This document shows, piece after piece, positions 24,284 through 33,704 of a stretch of DNA of 64,000 nt. The stretch covers positions 620,001 through 684,000 of the forward strand of contig NZ_CP072115.1 of NCBI RefSeq assembly GCF_017639855.1, written 5' to 3'. Every line of letters begins with the position of its first letter. The stretch's first letter is position 1. The notes under the pieces are model-generated. The model saw only the letters and a list, made by a program, of their open reading frames with translations, ran no database searches and was not told the origin of the DNA. The translations under genes were made by a program, and so were the position numbers. The DNA is from Streptococcus sp. zg-86. GTDB lineage: Bacteria > Bacillota > Bacilli > Lactobacillales > Streptococcaceae.

Positions 24284-26014
24284 ATGATAGGATTTATTAT
24301 GAACTATGTAAAACAGCACAAGTGGTTGTATTTACTAGTTGCCATTACCTTGATAATATATGATGTTAGTTTGTTGGTTCCGACCAAGATTATTCAAGGC
24401 TTGGTAGACAAGATTAGTCAGCAGACCTTGACAGAAGCCAGTTTGATACAGGATATGCTGATTTTAGTAGGGGTTACTATTTTAACCTATGTTACCGGCT
24501 ACATTTGGCATGTGAAGTTATTCCAGTCATCGGTGCGCTTTAAATTCGAGATGCAGCAGCAATCATTTTGGAAATTGGTTGTGATGCGAACTCCTTTTTA
24601 TGAAAAATTTCGTTCAGGCGATGTGATGACGCGCTTTTCAACAGATGTAGAAGGCTTGATGGACATGGTAGGCTATGGTCTGATGATTGTAGTCTATGCA
24701 GGTGGAATGATTGCCTTTATTATTCCGACCATGTTCGTCATTTCTTGGCAAATCAGCCTTGTAGCCCTAATTCCTATGGTCATGTTAGTTGCGGGAATCT
24801 ATTTTATTGGACAGCAGCAGGATAAGGCAGTTGAAGCCAATCGTGAAGCAGTTGCTGATCTTAATGATGAGGTGTTGGAAGTTGTCGAAGGGATTCGTGT
24901 AACAAGAGCGTATAGTAAAAAAGAGCGACAAGAACGTAAATTCCAGGAACGCACGCGCAAACTAGCCCGTGGCGGAGACAATATTATGGTCTTTCAATCC
25001 TTGTACAGTCCCTTAGCGACCATTTTATTGGGACTTGCGACAGTAGCAATTTTAGGAATGGGAGCGATTTTCTTAGAGCGAGGGCAGGTATCGCTTGGTC
25101 AAGTGATTGCCCTGCAACTCTATACAGGAACCTTGCTAGAACCGTTCTGGATGTTATCGGACTTTATCTTAGTTTATCAGACTGGGAAGACCTCTTTTGT
25201 CAAATTGCAGGAACTGATAGAAACTGGTGATGACATGGAAGAAGATGGCAAGGACTTACTGGTAAGCCTGCAAGAAGTAGCCTTTAGGGACTATGATTTT
25301 CGCTATCCACAGGCAGAACGCAATAGTTTAATAGGAATTTCATGGACCTTAAAAGCTGGTCAGACAGTCGGGATTGTCGGAAAGACTGGTTCAGGAAAAA
25401 CGACATTGGTTCGTCAGTTCTTGCGCCAATACCCTATCGGAACACAAGGATTTACTATCAATGGTCAATCTGTACTGGATTTCAAGCGGTCTTCAATTGA
25501 AGGTAAGATTGGCTATGTACCACAGGAGCATATTTTATTTTCCAAGACGGTACGAGAAAATATCGCTCTTGGAAAGCCCGGTAGTCAGATAGAGGAAATT
25601 GCTCAGGCGATTGAAACAGCAGATTTCACCAAGGACTTGGAGCGTATGTCTGAGGGAATGGAAACCATGATTGGTGAGCGTGGGGTGTCGATTTCAGGAG
25701 GACAAAAACAGCGGATTTCGATTGCTCGTGCCTTTTTGAGAAATCCAGAATTGCTCATTTTGGATGATTCCTTGTCTGCGGTTGATGCGAGAACGGAACG
25801 CCAAATTATTGAAAATATCCAAAGAGAGCGTGAGGGTAAGACCAATATCATTGTGACTCATCGCTTGTCTGCAGTCCATCATGCGGACTGGATTCTGGTG
25901 TTAGAAGACGGTCGTATTATCGAAGAAGGAACTCCCGGACAACTCTTAGCAAATGAAGGCTGGTATTATGAACAATACCAACGTCAGCAAAGTCAGGAAG
26001 GAGAAGAAGCATGA
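24284..26014 (+). CDS. Heterodimeric multidrug ABC exporter, degenerate-site subunit
   Basis: A 576-residue half-transporter: six membrane helices (about 1-300) and an ATPase domain with Walker A GKTGSGKTT, signature ISGGQ and Walker B LILDDSLSAVDA. The Asp in place of the catalytic Glu after Walker B marks the degenerate subunit, as in BmrC, LmrC and the PatA/SatA group. With the next gene it should form an asymmetric drug exporter; in S. suis the SatAB pair exports some fluoroquinolones. ATG 24284 is preferred over 24182 because GAGGAGGAAG lies just before it and the longer frame runs back into the terminator. Its stop overlaps the next start. Confidence 0.9.
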   Translation: MIGFIMNYVKQHKWLYLLVAITLIIYDVSLLVPTKIIQGLVDKISQQTLTEASLIQDMLILVGVTILTYVTGYIWHVKLFQSSVRFKFEMQQQSFWKLVVMRTPFYEKFRSGDVMTRFSTDVEGLMDMVGYGLMIVVYAGGMIAFIIPTMFVISWQISLVALIPMVMLVAGIYFIGQQQDKAVEANREAVADLNDEVLEVVEGIRVTRAYSKKERQERKFQERTRKLARGGDNIMVFQSLYSPLATILLGLATVAILGMGAIFLERGQVSLGQVIALQLYTGTLLEPFWMLSDFILVYQTGKTSFVKLQELIETGDDMEEDGKDLLVSLQEVAFRDYDFRYPQAERNSLIGISWTLKAGQTVGIVGKTGSGKTTLVRQFLRQYPIGTQGFTINGQSVLDFKRSSIEGKIGYVPQEHILFSKTVRENIALGKPGSQIEEIAQAIETADFTKDLERMSEGMETMIGERGVSISGGQKQRISIARAFLRNPELLILDDSLSAVDARTERQIIENIQREREGKTNIIVTHRLSAVHHADWILVLEDGRIIEEGTPGQLLANEGWYYEQYQRQQSQEGEEA

Positions 26015-27762
26015 GAGTGATGCTAACCTTATTAAAAGAAGTCCGTCATGTCAAGGGCTTGTTTGGTCTTGGGATTCTCATCTATCTTGGGGCTTCGACC
26101 TTTGTACGTCTATCACCTATCCTTTTGCAACAAATCATCGATGGTCCCATAACAGATTTGAGTAAGGGTTTACCTTTTGACCAAGTAGCCTTTCTCTGGC
26201 AATTAGCAACGTATATTGCGGTTAATATCGTAGGTGCTCTGTTTTTCTATCTCTCAACACGTATCCTGATGCACTGTGCCAACCGGATTGCGGAGATTCT
26301 ACGCAACAGAACCTATGATCAGATGCAGCGGTTGCCGATTTCCTATTTTGATGACAAACCAGCAGGAAAGATTGCAACACGGATTGTTAACGATACAGAG
26401 ACCTTACGCAATCAATTCTATGCGACCCTAGTCTACATCTTCAATAACCTTGTCTATTTGGTCTTTACCTACGGAGTTATTTTTTACATGAATGTCCATC
26501 TTGGACTGGTTCTGTTGGCTTTATTGCCAGTATTCTATGGTTTGCAGCTCCTGTACAAACGCTTGACGGATCAGCCGATGAAAGATTTTTACGATGCCCG
26601 AAGTGACATCAATACCAAGGTTAATGAAGCCATGAATGGGGCAAGTTTGATTCAGCTTTATGGTCAGGAAGAGGCCATTATGCAGGATTTTGAACAGACG
26701 GCTACTAAGATGAAACAAGCAGAGAATCGAGTCATCTGGGCCCAATCCATTGCTACATGGAACATGACAGAGATGGTCAAATACTTGGTCATTACCTTAG
26801 TCTTAACGATTATCGGTCAGCAATTTTTGGCAGGACAATGGTATCTGACTGCTGGCCTTCTCTTTGTGTATATCAACTATGTTTCCAATGCTTTTGATGC
26901 GATGGGACGATTGGTACAGCAACTTCCAAATATGTTGCGCTCCTTAGAAACAGGGAAACGCCTATTAGCTTTACTCGAAGAACCTATGGAAAATGATAGT
27001 GAGGCTGAATTAGTTGTCACAACGGGTCGTGTGGTATTTGACCATGTTCAGTTTGCTTATGAAGAAGGGAAACCGATTCTGAAAGATATTTCCTTTGAAG
27101 TCGAAAAAGGGGAGACGATTGCGCTTGTCGGTCATACTGGATCAGGCAAGACTTCCATTATGAACCTTCTCTATCGTTTTTATGACCCGCAAAAAGGGCA
27201 GGTTCAGATTGATGGTCAAAATATCAGAGACTATTCACGTGAAAGTGTGCGTAACCATATGGGTATTGTTCTCCAAGATCCCTATCTCTTTACAGGAACC
27301 ATTGCTAGCAATGTTAGCATGAACGATGAGGAGATGGATCGGCAGAAGGTATTGGAATCCTTAGAAAAGGTCGGTGCAACGGATTTGTTGTGTCGTCTGG
27401 AGAAAGGAATTGATGAGCCTGTAGTGGAAAAAGGAGCTGCGTTTTCAAGTGGGGAGCGACAGTTAATTGCCTTTGCTCGTACACTGTACTCGGATCCGAA
27501 GATTCTCATTTTGGATGAAGCAACTTCGCACATTGATACAGAGACCGAAGAAATTATCCAGCATGCTATGGAGGTTGTGAAAGAGGGACGGACAACCTTT
27601 ATTATTGCCCACCGCTTGTCTACCATTCAAAATGCCAATCAGATTTTGGTGCTTGATAAGGGAGAAATTGTAGAGCGAGGCAATCATGAGGAACTCATTG
27701 CGCTTGAAGGAATCTATGCACAAATGCAGGCCATTCAGCAGCGAGTTGATACCCAATTCTAA
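26011..27762 (+). CDS. Heterodimeric multidrug ABC exporter, catalytic subunit
   Basis: A 583-residue half-transporter overlapping the previous gene by ATGA. Six membrane helices lie at about 15-320 and the ATPase domain at about 335-575. The domain has Walker A GHTGSGKTS and Walker B LILDEATSHIDTETE with the canonical Glu, but the signature is FSSGERQ rather than LSGGQ. This is the BmrD/LmrD/PatB-like partner. A compartment formed by one degenerate and one canonical site is usual for these heterodimers. I cannot tell SatAB from other BmrCD-type pairs without a comparison. A repeat element starts 4 bp after the stop codon. Confidence 0.9.
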   Translation: MRVMLTLLKEVRHVKGLFGLGILIYLGASTFVRLSPILLQQIIDGPITDLSKGLPFDQVAFLWQLATYIAVNIVGALFFYLSTRILMHCANRIAEILRNRTYDQMQRLPISYFDDKPAGKIATRIVNDTETLRNQFYATLVYIFNNLVYLVFTYGVIFYMNVHLGLVLLALLPVFYGLQLLYKRLTDQPMKDFYDARSDINTKVNEAMNGASLIQLYGQEEAIMQDFEQTATKMKQAENRVIWAQSIATWNMTEMVKYLVITLVLTIIGQQFLAGQWYLTAGLLFVYINYVSNAFDAMGRLVQQLPNMLRSLETGKRLLALLEEPMENDSEAELVVTTGRVVFDHVQFAYEEGKPILKDISFEVEKGETIALVGHTGSGKTSIMNLLYRFYDPQKGQVQIDGQNIRDYSRESVRNHMGIVLQDPYLFTGTIASNVSMNDEEMDRQKVLESLEKVGATDLLCRLEKGIDEPVVEKGAAFSSGERQLIAFARTLYSDPKILILDEATSHIDTETEEIIQHAMEVVKEGRTTFIIAHRLSTIQNANQILVLDKGEIVERGNHEELIALEGIYAQMQAIQQRVDTQF

Positions 27763-27766
27763 AAAA

Positions 27767-28453
27767 TATAGTGGATTGAGACAGGAATAGGACAAGGCAA
27801 GGAGCTGCAGATGGAACTGGCGTTCATCAAAGCGACTTAATACTGGTCAAAAATCAAAGTCTGACGTCGTTAACTCACCTTGCTTCAACAGTCCAGTGGA
27901 CTGTTGAAGGTTGGAAATAAGGATTATGTCATAATCCTCCAGCTTGAAGAAAAAGTCTTTTTATTGCCACTATCCTCATGTGCTTTCGGACATCAGCGAC
28001 TTCCTTCGGAGTAAAATAATCCAGTGGATTATTTTAGCCCGAGCCCAGAAACAAAGGAGCGAAGATAATCGATTTTAACGAAATCACGACTTCTGTCTCA
28101 CTCCCACTTTTAGCACGGCGGAGGTGGCGGTATTGTGCTCGCTACGCTCGCAAATTTTCTAACCTTAAAACTACAGAAAATGAAATATCATTGTAATGTT
28201 TTTCTGAATTGTGAGGTTTGTCTACATTCTGAGGATTATGTTATAATCCTCAGCTAACATTAGTCCGAACTAGGTGGTTCAGTGGAGACGAGCTATGTTC
28301 GCTCTATTTCTCACCTTCCACAATTCTCAATTGGAAGGGGCGAGCTGCGCTAGTTCCATTTCCAGTCTTCCACAATTCTCAATTGTGGAAGCTAGTCAGA
28401 TTTTGATTTTTATAGAGTATAATGATGTCCTAACCTTTATTCCATTCACTATA
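27767..28453. repeat. Modular inverted-end repeat element, copy A (687 bp)
   Basis: It begins with TATAGTGGATTGAG, 4 bp after the exporter stop, and ends with ...TTCCATTCACTATA. The left 28 bp match the reverse complement of the right 28 bp at 20 positions. It contains the shared modules AATAGGACAAGGCAAGGAG, CTTCAACAGTCCA with its inverted partner, and AAAATCAAAGTCTGACGTCG. Copy A is the longest and most rearranged, with extra blocks at about 27950-28330 not found in the others. The short frame at 28274-28525 inside it is not a gene. Confidence 0.75.
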
Positions 28454-28547
28454 AAAAGAGTGAGGACAGTCGAGAGTAGGCATTTCGATTCATGTCCTAC
28501 TCTTTTTTTTTACGATTTTCCTTAAGAATGTGGAAAAACATCTTGTT

Positions 28548-28584
28548 TGAAAGCATTTACAATAAAGCTTGCTGGGATTATACT
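28548..28584 (+). promoter_or_regulatory. PTS operon promoter overlapped by a cre site
   Basis: TGAAAGCATTTACA at 28548-28561 differs from a good CcpA site by one base (CA for CG in the centre). It overlaps the -35 TTTACA (28556-28561). The -10 TATACT is at 28579-28584, spacer 17. CcpA bound here would block RNA polymerase, as expected for catabolite repression of a sugar operon. Confidence 0.7.
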
Positions 28585-28631
28585 AGAATTAAAAATAGGA
28601 ATAGTCTTTCAGTTTTAATCTAGTAGATTTT

Positions 28632-28665
28632 TCATTCGTCTTACTTTCTAAAGTAAGACGAATGA
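28632..28665 (+). promoter_or_regulatory. Perfect palindrome in the operon leader
   Basis: TCATTCGTCTTACTTT and AAAGTAAGACGAATGA are exact inverted repeats of 16 bp separated by CT. It lies about 50 bp downstream of the -10 and 50 bp before the GH1 gene, with no T run. It is a candidate operator or a stable mRNA hairpin. Confidence 0.6.
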
Positions 28666-28716
28666 TGATGTTAATAGAGTGTAAACAAAACAAAGAGGCT
28701 ATAAAAAGGAGAAGCT

Positions 28717-30114
28717 ATGTCAGAAAAAAAAGTGTATCGTTTCCCAGAAGGTTTTTTGTGGGGTAGTTCGACATCTGGACCACAGAGCGAAGGGATTGTT
28801 GCAGGAGACGGTAAGACGAGAAGTAATTGGGATGCTTGGTATCAACAGGAGCCAGAACGCTTTTTTGATCAGGTTGGTCCTGAACAAACCTCGACCTTCT
28901 ATCAGCATTACCAAGAAGATATTCAGCTCTTGAAAGAAACAGGGCATACCGTTTTTCGGACCTCTATTCAGTGGTCACGTTTAATGGTAGACGGGGTCGG
29001 TCAGGTCAATGAAAAAGCTGTTGCCTTTTATCGTCAGGTTTTTCAAGGCATTGTAGCCCAAGGAATCAAGCTGATTGTCAATCTCTATCATTTTGATTTG
29101 CCATATGCCTTACAAGAAAAAGGAGGCTGGGAAAATAAGGAAACCGTTTATGCTTACGAGCGGTATGCGAGAACATGTTTTGACTTATTTGGTGATATTG
29201 TAGACACTTGGATTACCTTTAATGAGCCGATTGTGCCTGTTGAATGTGGTTATTTAGGTGATTATCATCTTCCTGGAGTGATTGATGCGAAAGCTGCAGC
29301 TTTGGTGGCTTACCATACGCAATTAGCAAGTTCCCTAGCGGTCAAGGTCTGTCATGAATTACATCCAGAACACCGGATTTGCATTGTCTTAAATTTGACT
29401 CCGGCCTATCCACGTAGTGATAGTAAAGAGGACCAAGATGCGGCTCGGATTGCGGAGTTATTCCAAATGAAGAGTTTTCTTGATCCGTCTGTCTTAGGTA
29501 GTTACCCGACTGAATTGGTGGATATTTTAAAAAGGCATGCTATTTTACCTCCGGCAACGGAAGAGGAATTGCGCATCATCAAAGAAAATACAGTAGACTT
29601 TTTGGGTGTGAACTACTACCAGCCGATTCGGGTGCAGGCAAGAAGCAAGCAACCAAGTCCTGATGAGCCACTAACACCGCATTACTATTTTGAACCCTAT
29701 GATATGCCTGGTAAGAAAATCAATCCACATCGGGGTTGGGAAATTTATGAAAAAGGGATTTATGATATTGGGATAAATCTCAAGGAACAGTACGGGAATA
29801 TCGAGTGGCTAGTGACAGAAAATGGTATGGGTGTAGAAGGCGAGGATAAATTCCGCAAGCAGGGTGTCATCCAAGACGATTATCGTATTGCCTTTATCGA
29901 AGATCATTTGATAGAACTCCACAAGGCGATTGAAGAAGGGGCGAACTGTAAAGGTTATCTGCTGTGGACCTTTATCGATTGCTGGTCTTGGCTCAATGCC
30001 TATAAAAATCGCTATGGTCTGATTGAGTTGAATTTGGAAACGCAAGAACGAATCATCAAAAAATCAGGTCATTGGTTCAAAAAACTAAGTGAGAACAATG
30101 GTTTTGAACGCTAG
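28717..30114 (+). CDS. GH1 glycosidase (6-phospho-beta-glucosidase type)
   Basis: A 465-residue cytosolic glycoside hydrolase family 1 enzyme that should cleave phosphorylated beta-disaccharides delivered by the PTS. The family start FPEGFLWGSSTSGPQSEG is clear. The acid/base Glu170 lies in TFNEP and the nucleophile Glu368 in VTENGMG. The C-terminus has the family WTFIDCWSW block. AAAAGGAGAAG precedes the start. It is the first gene of the operon, 8 bp before the MupG-like gene. Substrate (cellobiose, other beta-glucosides or a glycosaminyl sugar) cannot be read from the sequence. Confidence 0.92.
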   Translation: MSEKKVYRFPEGFLWGSSTSGPQSEGIVAGDGKTRSNWDAWYQQEPERFFDQVGPEQTSTFYQHYQEDIQLLKETGHTVFRTSIQWSRLMVDGVGQVNEKAVAFYRQVFQGIVAQGIKLIVNLYHFDLPYALQEKGGWENKETVYAYERYARTCFDLFGDIVDTWITFNEPIVPVECGYLGDYHLPGVIDAKAAALVAYHTQLASSLAVKVCHELHPEHRICIVLNLTPAYPRSDSKEDQDAARIAELFQMKSFLDPSVLGSYPTELVDILKRHAILPPATEEELRIIKENTVDFLGVNYYQPIRVQARSKQPSPDEPLTPHYYFEPYDMPGKKINPHRGWEIYEKGIYDIGINLKEQYGNIEWLVTENGMGVEGEDKFRKQGVIQDDYRIAFIEDHLIELHKAIEEGANCKGYLLWTFIDCWSWLNAYKNRYGLIELNLETQERIIKKSGHWFKKLSENNGFER

Positions 30115-30122
30115 GAGGTTTT

Positions 30123-31223
30123 ATGCTAACACTTGGCTTTTCACTCTATCCAGAAAAATATGACCTCAAGCATTCCCTTGATTATATTGACCTACTAGCT
30201 AGATATGGAGCGAAGCGACTCTTTATGAGTCTTCTGCAATTGTCAGATGGAATGGACGATTATGGTCAGCTTTATCAAGCCATTATTGCCTATGCAAATC
30301 AGCAGGGGATTCGAGTGATTGCGGATGTCAGCCCAGCTTTTTTGGAAGCAAATGGTTGGCAAGATTGTCTGATTGAAAAGTGTCGTGAATTTGGACTAGC
30401 AGGCCTAAGGCTTGATGAGGCCTTACCATTAGCTGATATGGTGACCTTGACCCATCATTCTTACGGCATTAAAATCGAGCTCAATATGAGTACTGATAAG
30501 CGGCTTTTGACAGACTTAATAGCAGCCGGTGCCGATTTGAGTAATCTCATTGCCTGTCATAACTTTTATCCTCATGAATTTACTGGTCTATCTCGTTCAC
30601 ATTTCTTGGAGATGTCACGTTTTTACCATGAGAGAGGTATCGAAACAGCAGTCTTTTTGAGTTCGAATACGGCCTTAGAAGGACCGTGGCCTGTTACAGA
30701 AGGTCTTCCAACTTTAGAAGAAATCCGTCATGCTCCACTAACTGTTCAGGCAGAAGTGATGAAAGCAACTGGCTTGTTTGATACGGTCCTAATTTCTAAT
30801 CAATTCATAGCAGAAACAGAATTGGCAAGTTTGGTGGAGGTATTGGGACAGGACAGCGTTGGGCTAACCTATGAGCCCTTGGTGGAGTTAACAGATATAG
30901 AACAGAAAGTTCTAGCTTTTCCTCATCGCTATCGGGGAGATGTATCTGATTTTGTTATTCGCTCAACTGAACCACGTGTCCAATATCAAGAAGCGACTGT
31001 TCCTGTGCGACTTCAATCAAAAGCAGTTACACGCGGAACCATTGTGATAGATAATGATGCTTACTTGCGCTATAAGGGAGAAGTGCAAATCGCTCTTAAG
31101 TCCTTTACCATGACGGATAAGACAAACATCGTCGCCCAACTGACACCTTGGAGTTTGCTGATTTTAGATTATCTGCAACCTTGGCAAGCCTTTCGACTGG
31201 TAGAAGAGATCAATCCCCTTTAA
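30123..31223 (+). CDS. DUF871/MupG-family protein, candidate 6-phospho-MurNAc hydrolase
   Basis: A 366-residue protein with an N-terminal TIM barrel (FSLYPEKYDLKHSLDYIDLL, then GLRLDEALPLADM and CHNFYPHEFTGLS) and a small C-terminal cyclophilin-like barrel (about 245-366). This is the DUF871 family, whose characterised member MupG of Staphylococcus aureus hydrolyses MurNAc-6-phosphate-GlcNAc. The match is by fold and motif, so the substrate may differ here. It lies 8 bp after the GH1 gene and is translated from its own AGGAGG site. Confidence 0.85.
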   Translation: MLTLGFSLYPEKYDLKHSLDYIDLLARYGAKRLFMSLLQLSDGMDDYGQLYQAIIAYANQQGIRVIADVSPAFLEANGWQDCLIEKCREFGLAGLRLDEALPLADMVTLTHHSYGIKIELNMSTDKRLLTDLIAAGADLSNLIACHNFYPHEFTGLSRSHFLEMSRFYHERGIETAVFLSSNTALEGPWPVTEGLPTLEEIRHAPLTVQAEVMKATGLFDTVLISNQFIAETELASLVEVLGQDSVGLTYEPLVELTDIEQKVLAFPHRYRGDVSDFVIRSTEPRVQYQEATVPVRLQSKAVTRGTIVIDNDAYLRYKGEVQIALKSFTMTDKTNIVAQLTPWSLLILDYLQPWQAFRLVEEINPL

Positions 31224-31311
31224 AGACTTGAACGAATCCTATTTCGTTACTTGTTTCTATCTGTTAGAAATTAGTGAGTACAAACTTCACTAGCATTACG
31301 GAAAAAAGAAG

Positions 31312-31341
31312 TGTAACAAATTCTCAACTATTTGTTACAAT
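31312..31341 (+). promoter_or_regulatory. Palindrome overlapping the regulator promoter
   Basis: TGTAACAAAT (31312-31321) and ATTTGTTACA (31330-31339) are perfect 10-bp inverted repeats with an 8-bp gap. They overlap an extended -10, TGT-TACAAT (31333-31341). This is a likely operator for the regulator gene that starts at 31380. It differs in sequence from the palindrome at 28632. Confidence 0.65.
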
Positions 31342-31379
31342 AGAATTAGGAAAGGGTTTTCAAGGGTAGGAGGTGAGAA

Positions 31380-33374
31380 ATGCTAACAAAAAAAGAAGCA
31401 GCAATTGTGGACGCTTTGCTGCAGCACCAAACTAGCTACCTTTCAAGTCAAAAAATTGCAGCAGCAATAGGGATGAGTGATCGAACCATTCGAAAGTATT
31501 TGGGACTGATCGAAGATAAAATAGGACATCACGGAGCTGTTTTAACGTCTAAGTCAGGCTATGGTTACCTGCTTTCCTTTACAGATGAGGAAGCCTTTCA
31601 ATTGTATTGGCAAGAAGTGCAGAAAGCAGATCGGTTTATCAAGGAAGTCACCCAATTAGAAGAATCGATTGATAGGCGGCACTATATTATTCATAAACTC
31701 TTTTTGGAGGATGACTGTCCAACTATTTCTGATCTATCGCAGGAATTATATCTGAGTAAAACGAGTATTGCGCAACTGCTTCATGACATTAAGGACTTGG
31801 TTTTACCATACGGCATTAAGGTTCAGACGGGTCGTAAGGGTATTCGGATTGTCGGGAAGGAAGGTGCGATTCGCCATTTCATCAAAGATTATTTCTTTTT
31901 AGATAGTTTTCAGCAGTCAGTTTTTTCATTGATACATGATGAATTATTGGAGGAAAGCCATTTTTCAGAGATTATCATGGTGGTGATTGACGAATGTCGC
32001 AATGCCCAGCTACATTTGCCAGATTTTATTCTTCATAATTTAGTGGTTCATTTAGCCTTGATGATTCGTCGGATTCATCTAGGAAAAGAGATGAAGATTG
32101 TGTCCGGTGAGCAGCTAGGAGATAGTCGTGAGTATCAGGTTGCACAAAGAATTTTACATCGTCTGTCTGAAAGTTTTGCCTTGGTCTTTCCAGAGAAAGA
32201 GGCAGAATATATCTCCATTCATCTCCATAGGGGGAGTATAGAAGATACTGAGGAGCAGGAAATTCCTCAGAAAACAGATGATCTAGCGACTCAGCTTAAT
32301 CATCAATTGGAAGAACTGGGGCAAGAATTACAGGTGCCATTGCAAACCGATGGACATCTGCTAGAGTCGCTAAAAGCTCACTTTGTTCCTCTTGTGCACC
32401 GACTAGATAATCATATTCAACTGCTTAATCCTTTAAAAGAAGATATTATCAAGCAGTATCCACTTGTATTTGAAGCTGTGAAGCAGCATTTTTCAAGAAT
32501 GCCTCTGTTGCAGCATTACCAGATTACTGATGATGAGTATGCCTATATTAGTCTGCATATTTTGGCTTCCTTGGAAAAAATGAGCACCCAAAATCACCAC
32601 CGTGTTTTGGTGGTTTGCGCGAGTGGCTATGGAAGTGCACGGATGTTACAGAGTCGATTGGAAAAGGAATTCCCCCAGGAGTTGGAGATTGTAGAAGTTG
32701 CTAGCTACCTTGACTTGTCCGAACACAAGCTAAAAGGAATTGATTTTATCATTTCCTCAGTCGATTTAGGAAATTTGGTCTTTCTCGTTCCAGTTGTTAG
32801 AGTAAATGTCCTCTTGCAGTCACAAGACATTGCGCGTATTCGTGCTCATATGGCGAAAAAAGCATGGACGAGTAGTGATTCTGATCTGGTTCATACGAGT
32901 GAACCAAGGCAAAATCAGCAGTCATTAGATATCACTCAACTCTTTCAAGAACATCAATTTTTATACTTTGACAAGGCAGTTGATAAAGAGACGCTTCTAT
33001 CAGAAATGATACAACGTTTGGATGAAGCAGAAAATCAGCCATTTCAGTTGGATTTCCGTAAGCAAATTGCTGTCCGTGAAAATCTGAGTTCGATTGTCTA
33101 TGATGAAGTTCTAGCCTTTCCACATCCAGCAAAAGCTCTATCTTTGACGGAACAAGTAGTAGTAGCGATTTGTCAAGAACCCGTAAAGTGGGACAAAGAA
33201 CATGAAAAGGTACAGTTTATCTTCCTTCTTTCGCCTTCAAAAGGAAAAAATGAGCGGATGAAGGTATTGACTCCAGCCTTGGCTAGTTTTGTCCATTGTC
33301 CAGAGCTACATAAAGAATTGTTGAGCAAACCAACACTAGAAAATTTTATAACAGTAGTACGCCCTTTATTATAG
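31380..33374 (+). CDS. PRD-containing transcriptional activator (LicR/MtlR type)
   Basis: A 664-residue regulator: DNA-binding HTH domains (about 1-170, starting LTKKEAAIVDALL), two PTS regulation domains with paired histidines (about 175-400), an EIIB-like domain with Cys413 in VVCASGYGSA, and an EIIA-like domain with His582 in AFPHPA. PTS phosphotransfer to these residues sets activity according to sugar supply. The EIIB and EIIA modules make it a DNA-binding LicR/ManR-type activator rather than an RNA antiterminator. AGGAGG precedes the start. It sits between the enzyme genes and the transporter genes and probably controls both. Confidence 0.9.
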   Translation: MLTKKEAAIVDALLQHQTSYLSSQKIAAAIGMSDRTIRKYLGLIEDKIGHHGAVLTSKSGYGYLLSFTDEEAFQLYWQEVQKADRFIKEVTQLEESIDRRHYIIHKLFLEDDCPTISDLSQELYLSKTSIAQLLHDIKDLVLPYGIKVQTGRKGIRIVGKEGAIRHFIKDYFFLDSFQQSVFSLIHDELLEESHFSEIIMVVIDECRNAQLHLPDFILHNLVVHLALMIRRIHLGKEMKIVSGEQLGDSREYQVAQRILHRLSESFALVFPEKEAEYISIHLHRGSIEDTEEQEIPQKTDDLATQLNHQLEELGQELQVPLQTDGHLLESLKAHFVPLVHRLDNHIQLLNPLKEDIIKQYPLVFEAVKQHFSRMPLLQHYQITDDEYAYISLHILASLEKMSTQNHHRVLVVCASGYGSARMLQSRLEKEFPQELEIVEVASYLDLSEHKLKGIDFIISSVDLGNLVFLVPVVRVNVLLQSQDIARIRAHMAKKAWTSSDSDLVHTSEPRQNQQSLDITQLFQEHQFLYFDKAVDKETLLSEMIQRLDEAENQPFQLDFRKQIAVRENLSSIVYDEVLAFPHPAKALSLTEQVVVAICQEPVKWDKEHEKVQFIFLLSPSKGKNERMKVLTPALASFVHCPELHKELLSKPTLENFITVVRPLL

Positions 33375-33390
33375 GGAAGGAGGAATTAGA

Positions 33391-33702
33391 ATGAAAAATA
33401 TTATGTTAGTATGTAATGCTGGTATGTCTACTAGTATGTTAGTGACCAAGATGTTGAAATCTGCGGCCGATAAAGGAATTGAAACAACTATTTGGGCTGT
33501 TCCTGTCTCAGAGGTTGCTGATGAAGTAGCGAATAAATCAATTGATGTCTTACTTGTTGGACCACAGGTTAAATTTATGTTGGATGAGTACAAGGAAAAT
33601 TATGAGCCTGCAATCAAAGTAGGCGACATCAATATGGTAGATTACGGAACAATGAATGGGGACAAAGTCCTTGACTTTGCCTTAGCCTTACTAGGAGATT
33701 AA
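33391..33702 (+). CDS. PTS EIIB, lactose/cellobiose family
   Basis: A 103-residue cytosolic phosphocarrier; Cys8 in MLVCNAGMSTSMLV takes the phosphate from EIIA and passes it to the incoming sugar. The compact Rossmann-like sequence and length fit the CelA/LicB type. GGAAGGAGG lies upstream, and EIIA follows after 2 bp. Confidence 0.95.
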   Translation: MKNIMLVCNAGMSTSMLVTKMLKSAADKGIETTIWAVPVSEVADEVANKSIDVLLVGPQVKFMLDEYKENYEPAIKVGDINMVDYGTMNGDKVLDFALALLGD

Positions 33703-33704
33703 CA

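Noticed and set aside
28274..28525. 83-residue plus-strand open frame
   Set aside because: Lies in repeat element A and the following spacer, and is composed of inverted repeat modules.
28632..28665. Ribonucleic antiterminator (RAT) site for a BglG-type antiterminator
   Set aside because: The palindrome is perfect and has no overlapping terminator or T run. The local regulator has EIIB and EIIA domains typical of DNA-binding activators.
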